A stretch of 7,759 nt of DNA, taken from NCBI GenBank assembly GCA_007121055.1, contig SKMM01000098.1:1-7759 (forward strand), in the 5' to 3' direction. This document shows positions 1 through 5,553 of the stretch, piece by piece. The DNA is from Paracoccaceae bacterium (GTDB taxonomy: Bacteria; Pseudomonadota; Alphaproteobacteria; Rhodobacterales; Rhodobacteraceae). The position numbers and the translations under genes are program-made. Below the pieces are notes generated by a model. That model worked only from the letters and a program-made list of their open reading frames with translations. It was not told where the DNA came from and did not search any database. Numbering within the stretch: the first letter of the stretch is position 1; every line of letters starts with the position of its first letter.

Positions 1-126
1 CACCTTGCCGTCTCTTTCCAAAGCCCAAACCTCCAACGCTCACGCGCGCGCAGAATGCCCCAGTCAGATCACCAGCGGCAGGAGGGGGCGGCCCAGCGCT
101 TGCGGCTCACCCGATGGCGACTGCGC

Positions 127-159
127 TGCCGCCCGTCCCGGGGACCGCGACGGGCGGCA
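127..159 (-). repeat. Strong stem-loop, 11-bp perfect arms
   Basis: Positions 127-137 (TGCCGCCCGTC on the plus strand) are perfectly complementary to 149-159, with an 11-nt loop. The arms are almost all G/C, so the RNA hairpin would be very stable. It lies about 205 bases past the ispZ stop, in gene-free sequence. On the minus strand no run of T follows it, so it is not a classical intrinsic terminator. It could still stabilise a 3' end or mark the end of the ispZ transcript. The pairing is seen directly; the role is inferred. Confidence 0.5.
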
Positions 160-314
160 CGGAGAGGAGAGATGGAGGTCACCGACGCGCCTTGGGGACG
201 GGTGACCCCGCCGGCGGGAGCCGCGCTGGACGGGCAAGGCAGCGAGGCCGGCCGCCCCAGCGTGGGACGACGAAACCGCCAGTGGCGTCTGCCCGGCTTT
301 TTGGGCTGGACGTA

Positions 315-333
315 TGTCAGCCATCGCCTGACA
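315..333 (-). repeat. Small stem-loop after ispZ
   Basis: TGTCAG (315-320) and CTGACA (328-333) are perfect 6-bp arms around a 7-nt loop, starting 31 bases after the ispZ stop codon in the direction of transcription. No T-run follows. Its position just past the stop fits a 3'-end structure, but a 6-bp repeat can also arise by chance. Confidence 0.3.
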
Positions 334-364
334 GGCACGGTCTTCGGGACGGGACCTGCCGTGG

Positions 365-973
365 TCAGGAGGAGCCGTCGCCGTCCTCGATGATGTGGGC
401 CTCGATCAGCTTGGCCTGGGCCATGAAGAACACGAAGACCGCCGCGGGCTGGCCGAAGGTGTCGAAGGTCACCCAAATGTCGGTGGAGAGAGAGCGCCAG
501 ATGATCTCGTTGGCCACCGCGAGGCCGGCGAAGAACCACGCCAGCCGCCGCGTCAGAACCATCCAGCCCTCGTGCTGCAGCCGGATCACGCCCTCCATGA
601 CATATTCGAGCCAGGATTGCCCGCGCGCCAGCCCGATCCACAAAAGGCTCGAGACCAGACCGAAGACGATCGTGCTCTTCATCTTGAAGAACCGCTCGTC
701 GTTGAGCCAGACGGTCAGGCCGCCGAACACCACCACCATCACCAGCGTGACGATCTGGATGCGCGAGACGCGCCCGATCAGCCGGTACATCAGCCAGGAG
801 GCCAAGGCGAAGACCGGGATGAACACTCCCGTCAGCACGATGAAGCCCGCGTATTCGGTCCCCCCGATCTCGAACATCCGCTCGCGCAGGATGATGTAGC
901 CCACGAAGAACGCGAGCACCGGCCCGAGTTCGAGCGCTGTCTTGAGCTTCTGGTTCACCGGGGCGGGGGGCAT
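365..973 (-). CDS. ispZ: Inner membrane septation-type protein YciB/IspZ
   Basis: Encodes a 202-residue polytopic inner-membrane protein of the YciB/IspZ (septation protein A) family, linked in other bacteria to cell-envelope integrity and septation; its exact biochemical role is unknown. Family-like stretches include KLKTALELGPVLAFFVGY near the N-terminus, SRIQIVTLVMVVVFGGLTVW, the ERFFKMKSTI segment, LLWIGLARGQSWLEYVM, the EGWMVLTRRLAWFF segment and a C-terminal FFMAQAKLIE. About five hydrophobic segments are visible and the length is normal. The start at 973 is chosen because AGGA lies 8 nt upstream. An in-frame ATG at 1012 would add 13 hydrophilic residues and has no Shine-Dalgarno sequence. 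It follows ccmG by 77 bp and probably shares its transcript. The product assignment is firm; the link to cytochrome maturation is only positional. Confidence 0.93.
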   Translation of the reverse strand: MPPAPVNQKLKTALELGPVLAFFVGYIILRERMFEIGGTEYAGFIVLTGVFIPVFALASWLMYRLIGRVSRIQIVTLVMVVVFGGLTVWLNDERFFKMKSTIVFGLVSSLLWIGLARGQSWLEYVMEGVIRLQHEGWMVLTRRLAWFFAGLAVANEIIWRSLSTDIWVTFDTFGQPAAVFVFFMAQAKLIEAHIIEDGDGSS

Positions 974-980
974 GGGCTGT

Positions 981-986
981 GTCCTG
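981..986 (-). promoter_or_regulatory. Ribosome binding site of ispZ
   Basis: The minus strand reads CAGGAC here, with the AGGA core 8 nt from the ATG at 973. It supports this start over the upstream in-frame ATG at 1012, which is preceded only by C/G-rich sequence. Confidence 0.5.
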
Positions 987-1050
987 TGGTACTGCGGCTC
1001 AGATGGCGGCATGGGGCGCGCGGGGCAAGGGCCAAGTCGGGGGGGCCGGG

Positions 1051-1590
1051 TCAGTTGCCGCGTGCCTGCTCGATGGCGGGCAGCAGGCGCTCGCGCCACA
1101 CGCGCTCGGTGACCTCGCCGGCATAGCGGGTGACGACGCGGCCCTCGCCGTCCACCACGAAGGTCTCGGGCATGCCGTAGACGCCCCAGTCGATGGCGGC
1201 GCGCCCGTCGCGCGAGGTGCCGATCCCCTCGAACGGGTTGCCGAGTTCGTCGAGGAAGGCCTGGGCGTTTGCGGGGTCGTCGCGGGCGTTCACGCCGTAG
1301 ATGGTGAAGCCCTGCGCGGTGAGGTCTGCGAAGAACGGCATCTCGGCCCGGCAGGGCGGGCACCAGGACGCCCAGAAATTCACCAGCGTCACCTCGCCTG
1401 CACGCAGATCCTCGTTGTCAAAGGCCTCGCGGCCCTCCAGCACGCCAAGCTCCATGGTGGGGGCGTCACGGCCGACGAGGGTCGAGGGGAGCTCGTCGCG
1501 GTTCTCGCGGAAATTGCCGACCAGGAACACCGCCACCAGCGCAAGGAACAGCACGGGGGGCAGCAACATCAGCGGACGGATCTTACCCAT
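1051..1590 (-). CDS. ccmG: Cytochrome c maturation thioredoxin CcmG (DsbE/HelX)
   Basis: A membrane-anchored periplasmic thiol-disulfide oxidoreductase of 179 residues that keeps apocytochrome c CXXCH cysteines reduced (directly or through CcmH) for heme ligation. Residues 7-26 form an uncleaved signal anchor. The thioredoxin fold follows, with the active site WASWCPPC and redox cysteines C77 and C80. The cis-proline is P141 in GVYGMPETF, a typical CcmG sequence. Length is normal for the family. The start at 1590 is preferred: it has a purine-rich AGAGAGA just upstream and opens with a short basic stretch before the membrane anchor. A GTG at 1614 would add eight residues. The start overlaps the end of ccmD by 8 nt, suggesting translational coupling. 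In Rhodobacter capsulatus the orthologue is called helX. Confidence 0.95.
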   Translation of the reverse strand: MGKIRPLMLLPPVLFLALVAVFLVGNFRENRDELPSTLVGRDAPTMELGVLEGREAFDNEDLRAGEVTLVNFWASWCPPCRAEMPFFADLTAQGFTIYGVNARDDPANAQAFLDELGNPFEGIGTSRDGRAAIDWGVYGMPETFVVDGEGRVVTRYAGEVTERVWRERLLPAIEQARGN

Positions 1591-1750
1591 CGGATCTCTC
1601 TGCGCGGCGGGCACGGGCCTCGGTTTCGGACAACTCGCGCCGGACCCGGTCGCTGCGGCGCCAGATCAGCACCACAAGGGTCGCGAGGATCGCGAGCGAA
1701 ATGACGTAGGAGGCCATCACCTCCAGCCAGTAGGCGCCGAGATCGGGCAT
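1583..1750 (-). CDS. ccmD: Heme exporter small protein CcmD (HelD)
   Basis: A 55-residue single-pass membrane protein. It has a short acidic/aromatic N-terminus (MPDLGAYWLEVMASYV), one transmembrane helix at about residues 12-30, and a charged C-terminal tail rich in Arg and Glu. This is the architecture of CcmD, which stabilises CcmC with the heme chaperone CcmE and aids release of holo-CcmE from the CcmABCD complex. Sequence conservation in CcmD is low, so the call leans on size, topology and its place between ccmC and ccmG. Its ATG shares one base with the ccmC stop (TGATG), and AGGGG lies about 8 nt upstream. Its TAA overlaps the first codons of ccmG. Confidence 0.9.
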   Translation of the reverse strand: MPDLGAYWLEVMASYVISLAILATLVVLIWRRSDRVRRELSETEARARRAERSDG

Positions 1751-2490
1751 CACGCCGCCCCTTCGCGCAGCCGGGCGCGGGTCTGCAACGCCTTGATGCG
1801 GCGGGCGCGGATCTCGGTCCGGGTGGCGATCAGCACCAGCGCCACGAACAGCAAGCCGAACGCCACCATGCAGGTGTAGAGCGGCCAGCGATAGGCGGCC
1901 GCCATCCGCTCCCCCGACTGAAGCGACAGGGACGCGCCCTGGTGCAGCCCCTGGCTCCAGAACCACACGGCGTAGCGCGACATCAGGGCGAAGACCGAGC
2001 CCACGAGGCACAGCACGGCGGTGAGGTCGGCGGCGGTGTCGGGGTCCTCGATCGCCTGCCACAGCGCGATATAGCCGATGTAGAACAGGCACAGGATCAG
2101 GAAGGACGTCAGCCGCGGGTCCCACACCCACCAGGTGCCCCACATCGGCTGTCCCCAGAGCCCCCCGGTGATCAGCGCGATCACGGTCATGGCCAGCCCG
2201 ATGGGGGCGGCGGCCTTCGCCGCCAGCGCCGAGACATGGTGCCGCCGGATCAGCCAGATCAGCGAGGTCACCAGCATCATCACCCAGATATTGATGGCCA
2301 TCATCGCCGACGGCACATGCAGGAACACGATCCGCACGGTCGATCCCTGCCGGAAATCGTCCGGCGTCAGGAAGAAGCCCCAGATCAGCCCCACGGCCAT
2401 GAGCAGCGCGGCCGCGCCGACGATCCACGGGACCAGCGGCCCCGTGGTGTCCATGAACTTCTTGGGGTTGGCGTATTCCCACAGCGACAT
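1750..2490 (-). CDS. ccmC: Heme-handling membrane protein CcmC (HelC)
   Basis: An inner-membrane protein of 246 residues from the heme-handling protein family. It presents heme on the periplasmic face and transfers it to CcmE. The tryptophan-rich WWD motif is clear at residues 117-126 (WGTWWVWDPR). The two expected axial-ligand histidines are present: H58 in FLHVPSA and H183 in SQGLHQGAS. Six hydrophobic segments are recognisable and the length matches the family. The start at 2490 has AGGAA six bases upstream. It is separated from ccmB by 55 bp, the only real gap within ccmA-G, and that gap contains an inverted repeat. The stop overlaps the ccmD start by one base. Confidence 0.97.
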   Translation of the reverse strand: MSLWEYANPKKFMDTTGPLVPWIVGAAALLMAVGLIWGFFLTPDDFRQGSTVRIVFLHVPSAMMAINIWVMMLVTSLIWLIRRHHVSALAAKAAAPIGLAMTVIALITGGLWGQPMWGTWWVWDPRLTSFLILCLFYIGYIALWQAIEDPDTAADLTAVLCLVGSVFALMSRYAVWFWSQGLHQGASLSLQSGERMAAAYRWPLYTCMVAFGLLFVALVLIATRTEIRARRIKALQTRARLREGAA

Positions 2491-2496
2491 GTTCGG

Positions 2497-2501
2497 TTCC
2501 T
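2497..2501 (-). promoter_or_regulatory. Ribosome binding site of ccmC
   Basis: AGGAA on the minus strand, 6 nt before the ATG at 2490. It gives ccmC its own initiation signal, in contrast with the overlapping starts of ccmB, ccmD and ccmG. Confidence 0.5.
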
Positions 2502-2514
2502 AGTCCGGGGCGCG

Positions 2515-2539
2515 CACAGGCTCAAGCCACGGGCCTGTG
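2515..2539 (-). repeat. Stem-loop between ccmB and ccmC
   Basis: CACAGGC (2515-2521) is perfectly complementary to GCCTGTG (2533-2539) around an 11-nt loop. It fills much of the 55-bp ccmB-ccmC gap and ends 13 bases before the ccmC ribosome binding site. Without a T-run it is unlikely to be a strong terminator. It could act as an mRNA processing or stability element, or have arisen by chance. Confidence 0.35.
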
Positions 2540-2545
2540 AACGGT

Positions 2546-3202
2546 TCAGCGCAGGTTGATACGGATTGCCGCGGCCGAGGCAAAGGGCAGCAGTGCCGCA
2601 GCCCCCAGCGTGATGCCGGCGAGCAGCGCCAGCGGCGTGCCCACCGAGAGCCCCTCGGCGCCCCGCGTGACCACCGAGGCGCCGTAGATGAGCGTGGGGA
2701 CATAGAGCGGCAGCACCAGAAGCGACAGAAGCAGTCCCCCCCGCCGCAGCCCCACCGTGAGCGCCGCCCCGAACGTCCCGATCACCGACAGCGCGGGCGT
2801 GCCCAGCAGAAGCGACAGCACGAGCCAGCCATAGGCGCCCGCGTCGAGGTTCATCAGCACCCCCAGCACCGGCGCCACCAGCGTCAGCGGCAGCCCCGTG
2901 GTCAGCCAATGGGCGGCGGCCTTCACCGCCACCACGCCTTCCATCGGGATCGGCGCCGTGGCGAGCAGGTCGAGCGAGCCGTCCTCCCAGTCCAGGGCAA
3001 AGATCCGGTCGAGCGACAGCAGGCACGCCAGCAGCGCGCCCACCCACAGCACGCCCGGCGCGATGCGGCCCAGCACCTCGGGTTCGGGCCCCACACCCAG
3101 CGGCACCAGCACCGCGAGGATCAGGAAGAACGCGAGACCGAGGCCGAAGCCCCCGCCCGCGCGGATCGCCAGCCGCAGGTCGCGCCCGAGGAGGGCGATC
3201 AT
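2546..3202 (-). CDS. ccmB: Heme exporter membrane subunit CcmB (HelB)
   Basis: Encodes a 218-residue inner-membrane permease subunit that pairs with the ATPase CcmA. In System I cytochrome c biogenesis the CcmAB complex uses ATP to release holo-CcmE from CcmC/CcmD. Family features include a basic N-terminus (LLGRDLRLAIRAGG), the conserved loop ALDWEDGSLDLLATAP at residues 69-84, and LPLYVPTLIYG at 164-174. About six hydrophobic segments are visible and the length is the usual one. The start at 3202 gives an ATGA overlap with the ccmA stop and has GAGG 7 nt upstream; longer in-frame extensions run through ccmA sequence and are not credible. Confidence 0.96.
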   Translation of the reverse strand: MIALLGRDLRLAIRAGGGFGLGLAFFLILAVLVPLGVGPEPEVLGRIAPGVLWVGALLACLLSLDRIFALDWEDGSLDLLATAPIPMEGVVAVKAAAHWLTTGLPLTLVAPVLGVLMNLDAGAYGWLVLSLLLGTPALSVIGTFGAALTVGLRRGGLLLSLLVLPLYVPTLIYGASVVTRGAEGLSVGTPLALLAGITLGAAALLPFASAAAIRINLR

Positions 3203-3822
3203 GCGAAGGCCTCGTCGAAGCCGCCCGCCTGTGCCCGGGGGCGGGCGCGGTATGCGGTCAGGTCCAGCACCCGCGCCTCGGCCAGGCCCAGATCGATATG
3301 GGTGGCCATCAGCGCCGCCCCGCCTGCCTCCAGATGCGCCCGCACGATGCGGACGAACAGCCCGACCGAGCCCGCGTCCAGCGACACGGTGGGCTCGTCC
3401 AGCACCCACAGCGGCCGGCCGGTCACCAGAAGCCGCGCGAGCCCCAGCCGACGCTTCTGCCCGGCCGACAGCGTCTGCGCCGGCCGGTCCAGCAGATCGC
3501 TCAGGTTCATGGCGGACATCGCCGGCGCCTCGCGGCCCGCGGTGCCATAGACCGAGGCCCAGAAGCGCAGGTTCTCGGCCACCGTCAGCGTGGGTTTCAG
3601 GCCGTCGGCGTGGCCGGCATAGGCCATCGCCTCGGGCGGGGCCGAAATGCGCCCCTCCAGGGGCGGCTGCAGCCCCGCCAGCGTGCGCAGGAGCGTGGTC
3701 TTGCCACAGCCGTTGGGGCCGCGCAGCACCAGCGCCCCGCCGGCCGGCAGGTCGAACCGGACGCCCTCCAGCACGGGGATGCCGCCCCGCGCCACGGCCA
3801 GATCGCGCACGCTCAGATCCAT
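3199..3822 (-). CDS. ccmA: Heme exporter ATP-binding subunit CcmA (HelA)
   Basis: A cytoplasmic ABC ATPase of 207 residues that powers the CcmAB step of cytochrome c maturation. Walker A is GPNGCGKTT (residues 35-43). The CcmA-typical region YAGHADGLKPTLT (68-80) follows. The ABC signature is LSAGQ (118-122), Walker B is LWVLDEP (138-144) with catalytic E143, and the switch histidine is H175 in MATHID. The GH..GLK segment and the short length separate it from other ABC ATPases. It is the first ccm gene and lies 259 bp from murD, so the operon promoter may be in that gap. The ATG at 3822 has only a weak AGG about 9 nt upstream. Its TGA overlaps the ccmB ATG. Confidence 0.97.
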   Translation of the reverse strand: MDLSVRDLAVARGGIPVLEGVRFDLPAGGALVLRGPNGCGKTTLLRTLAGLQPPLEGRISAPPEAMAYAGHADGLKPTLTVAENLRFWASVYGTAGREAPAMSAMNLSDLLDRPAQTLSAGQKRRLGLARLLVTGRPLWVLDEPTVSLDAGSVGLFVRIVRAHLEAGGAALMATHIDLGLAEARVLDLTAYRARPRAQAGGFDEAFA

Positions 3823-3899
3823 CGCGGGGGACCTATCCCATCGCTTCGGGACGGGAAAGGGGCGGCTGATGCCCCCGTCCAGACACCGGGCCGCAAGTC

Positions 3900-3918
3900 C
3901 TGCGGCGCCGCGCCGCAG
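3900..3918 (-). repeat. Hairpin in the murD-ccmA gap
   Basis: CTGCGGCG (3900-3907) and CGCCGCAG (3911-3918) are perfect 8-bp arms with a 3-nt loop, about 165 bases past the murD stop and about 80 bases before the ccmA start. No T-run follows on the minus strand, so a classical intrinsic terminator is unlikely. It may sit in the ccm 5' leader or mark the end of the mur transcript. Confidence 0.4.
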
Positions 3919-3978
3919 CCGGACCGGCTGCAGAATGGCTGGCCTGTGCGGCTCCGGCCCCGCCCTTCCCTACCGATC

Positions 3979-3997
3979 GTACCCCGGGCCGGGATAC
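3979..3997. repeat. Imperfect palindrome, possible operator
   Basis: A 19-bp inverted repeat with a single central base and 9-base arms. Eight of nine positions pair; the remaining one can form a G-U wobble in RNA. On the minus strand it reads GTATCCCGGCCCGGGGTAC. Its size and symmetry suit a dimeric regulator and it lies about 155 bp upstream of ccmA. No known consensus was recognised, so an operator role is speculative. Confidence 0.3.
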
Positions 3998-4081
3998 CTC
4001 CAGCACACCGGCGCAGATCGGAACGACATGGCCGCCGTGCCGGGCGAAGGCACCGGGCCGACCAAGCCCCCAGACCTCGGA

Positions 4082-5482
4082 TCAGTCCGGCAGCGCCGCC
4101 ACGCAGGCGGCGAAATCCCGGCCGCGGGCCTCGAAATCGGGGTACTGGTCGAAACTGGCGGCGGCGGGGGCGAGCAGGATCACGTCGCCCGGCTCGGCCT
4201 CGGCGGCGGCGCGCGCCACCGCCTCGGCCATGGTGCCGCACAGGTCATGGGGCGTGGCGCCCATCTGGGCAGCGAAGACCCCGGCGCTCTCGCCGATCAG
4301 ATAGGCCTTGCGGACGCGGTCGAAATGCGGGGCGAGCGCCGCGATGCCGCCCTCCTTGGCGCGCCCCCCGGCGATCCAGCGGATCCGCTCGAAGGCCTGC
4401 AGCGCATGGGCCGCGCTGTCGGCGTTGGTGGCCTTGCTGTCGTCGACGAACCGGACCCCGCGCTTGTCGGCGATGGTCCGGCCGCGGTGGGGCAGCGCCT
4501 CGAAGCTGGCGAGCCCCGCGGCGATGTCGCGCGGGCCGAGGCCGAGGGCCCGCACCGCCGCCCAGGCCGCGCAGGCGTTCTGGTGGTTGTGCGCACCGGG
4601 CAGACCGCGCAGGCCCCGCAGGTCCACCGCTGCCACCTGCCGGCCCTGCCGCCACTCGGCCAAGTGCCCGCGGCGGGCGAATACCGACCAGCCGGGGCCG
4701 CCCAGCTTCTGCCCCGAGGACACCCGGATCACCCGCATGTCCTCGGCCGCCTCGGCCATCTGTCCGGCGAGGAACCGCCCCTCGGGCTCGTCCACCCCGA
4801 TGACCGCGCGGTCCGGGCCACCTTCGGCGAACAGCCGGCGCTTGGCGGCGAAATAGCCGCCCATCCCGCCGTGGCGGTCCAGATGATCGGGGGTGAGGTT
4901 GGTGAACACGGCGACATCCGGCGTCAGCGCACGGGCCAGTTCCAGCTGGTAGGACGACAGCTCCAAGACGATCACCGCCCCCTCTTCCGGCGGGTCGAGA
5001 TCCAGGACGCCGCGGCCGATGTTGCCGGCCATCTGTACCTGGCGCCCGGCCTGCGCCAGCAGATGGGCGATCAGCGCCGTGACGGTGGATTTCCCGTTCG
5101 AGCCGGTGACCGCCACCACCCGCGGCGGGCTGTCCATCGCCGCCCAGGCCGGATCGCCCAGCGAGCGGAAGAACAGCCCCACGTCATTGTCCACCGGCAC
5201 CCCCGCGGCCAACGCCGCGGCAACATGGGGGTTGGGCACGGGGTAGAGATGCGGGATCCCGGGGCTGACGATGAGGGCCGCGACCCCGTCGAAGGCGCCG
5301 GGCCGGGACAGGTCCGCCAGGGTCAGCCCCTCGGCCGCCGCGGCCGCGCGCACGGCATCGCCATCATCCCAGGCCAGCACCTCGGCCCCGCCGGCAGCCA
5401 GCGCCCGCGCCGCCGCCAACCCGGACCGCGCGAGCCCCAGCACCGCGACCTTCCGCCCATGGACATTTGCGACGGGGATCAT
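4082..5482 (-). CDS. murD: UDP-N-acetylmuramoyl-L-alanine--D-glutamate ligase MurD
   Basis: A complete 466-residue cytoplasmic Mur ligase that adds D-glutamate to UDP-MurNAc-L-Ala using ATP. The N-terminal domain opens with a Rossmann-like VAVLGLARSGLAAARAL. The ATP-binding loop is TGSNGKST (126-133). ELSSYQLE, FTNLTPDHLDRH (193-204), and K214 in YFAAKRRLF (probably the carbamylated lysine) follow. GAHNHQN (296-302), DDSKATN (347-353), AGGRAKEGG and the C-terminal APAAASFDQYPDFEARG are all typical of MurD. No key residue is missing. The ATG at 5482 has a GGGTGGG-type purine stretch upstream and starts immediately before the expected domain. It lies 71 bp after the lipoprotein gene. Unusually, it is followed by ccmA rather than ftsW. 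Confidence 0.98.
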   Translation of the reverse strand: MIPVANVHGRKVAVLGLARSGLAAARALAAGGAEVLAWDDGDAVRAAAAAEGLTLADLSRPGAFDGVAALIVSPGIPHLYPVPNPHVAAALAAGVPVDNDVGLFFRSLGDPAWAAMDSPPRVVAVTGSNGKSTVTALIAHLLAQAGRQVQMAGNIGRGVLDLDPPEEGAVIVLELSSYQLELARALTPDVAVFTNLTPDHLDRHGGMGGYFAAKRRLFAEGGPDRAVIGVDEPEGRFLAGQMAEAAEDMRVIRVSSGQKLGGPGWSVFARRGHLAEWRQGRQVAAVDLRGLRGLPGAHNHQNACAAWAAVRALGLGPRDIAAGLASFEALPHRGRTIADKRGVRFVDDSKATNADSAAHALQAFERIRWIAGGRAKEGGIAALAPHFDRVRKAYLIGESAGVFAAQMGATPHDLCGTMAEAVARAAAEAEPGDVILLAPAAASFDQYPDFEARGRDFAACVAALPD

Positions 5483-5502
5483 CTACTGCCCACCCTTGGC
5501 CC

Positions 5503-5519
5503 TGCCTGCGGCGCAGGCA
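5503..5519 (-). repeat. Short hairpin upstream of murD
   Basis: TGCCTGC (5503-5509) and GCAGGCA (5513-5519) form perfect 7-bp arms around a 3-nt loop in the 71-bp gap between the lipoprotein gene and murD. It ends about 20 bases before the murD start codon and has no T-run. It may affect mRNA stability or murD translation, or be incidental. Confidence 0.35.
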
Positions 5520-5553
5520 TAGACCGGCCCAGCCCCAGCCGCCAGAGCACCGC

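Larger units (their letters stand above)
1..364. other. Gene-free stretch downstream of ispZ
   Basis: I see no convincing gene here. Open frames exist on both strands, but they are rich in Arg, Pro and Ala, lack recognisable domains, and look like by-products of high GC. The longest minus-strand candidate not explained by ispZ (324-64, 86 residues) has no family signature and a weaker third-position GC bias than the real genes. Two inverted repeats lie here (127-159 and 315-333). The first 40 or so bases are less GC-rich than the rest and could be upstream sequence of a gene lying beyond the window edge. No tRNA-like or rRNA-like sequence was recognised. Confidence 0.6.
3823..4081. other. Intergenic region between murD and ccmA
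   Basis: A 259-bp stretch with no credible gene. Frames on the minus strand show no trace of FtsW, MurG or a Sec protein that might be expected beside murD or ccmA in relatives. It holds two inverted repeats (3900-3918 and 3979-3997). I infer that the ccm operon promoter is here, because the gap is far longer than any other in the window, but I see no convincing -35/-10 pair. It is also the point where the dcw block gives way to the ccm block. Confidence 0.6.

Noticed and set aside
291..307. GCCC...TTTTT...GGGC, considered as a plus-strand or two-way terminator
   Set aside because: Only 4 bp can pair and the T-run lies in the loop, not after a stem.
64..324. Minus-strand open frame of 86 codons downstream of ispZ
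   Set aside because: Its composition is rich in Ser, Pro, Arg and Ala, it has no ribosome binding site or motif, and its third-position GC is lower than in the true genes. It also contains the strong stem-loop.
114..899. Plus-strand open frame covering the gene-free end and antisense to ispZ
   Set aside because: The part over 365-899 mirrors ispZ, and the part before it shows no domain or coding signature.
3976..3981. TACGAT on the minus strand as a -10 box for ccmA
   Set aside because: No acceptable -35 element lies 16-18 bases upstream, and it overlaps the 3979-3997 palindrome. It is too weak to call.
3298..4803. Plus-strand open frame of 501 codons opposite ccmA and murD
   Set aside because: It is dominated by Arg, Pro and Gly, with no family match recognised, and is antisense to real genes.
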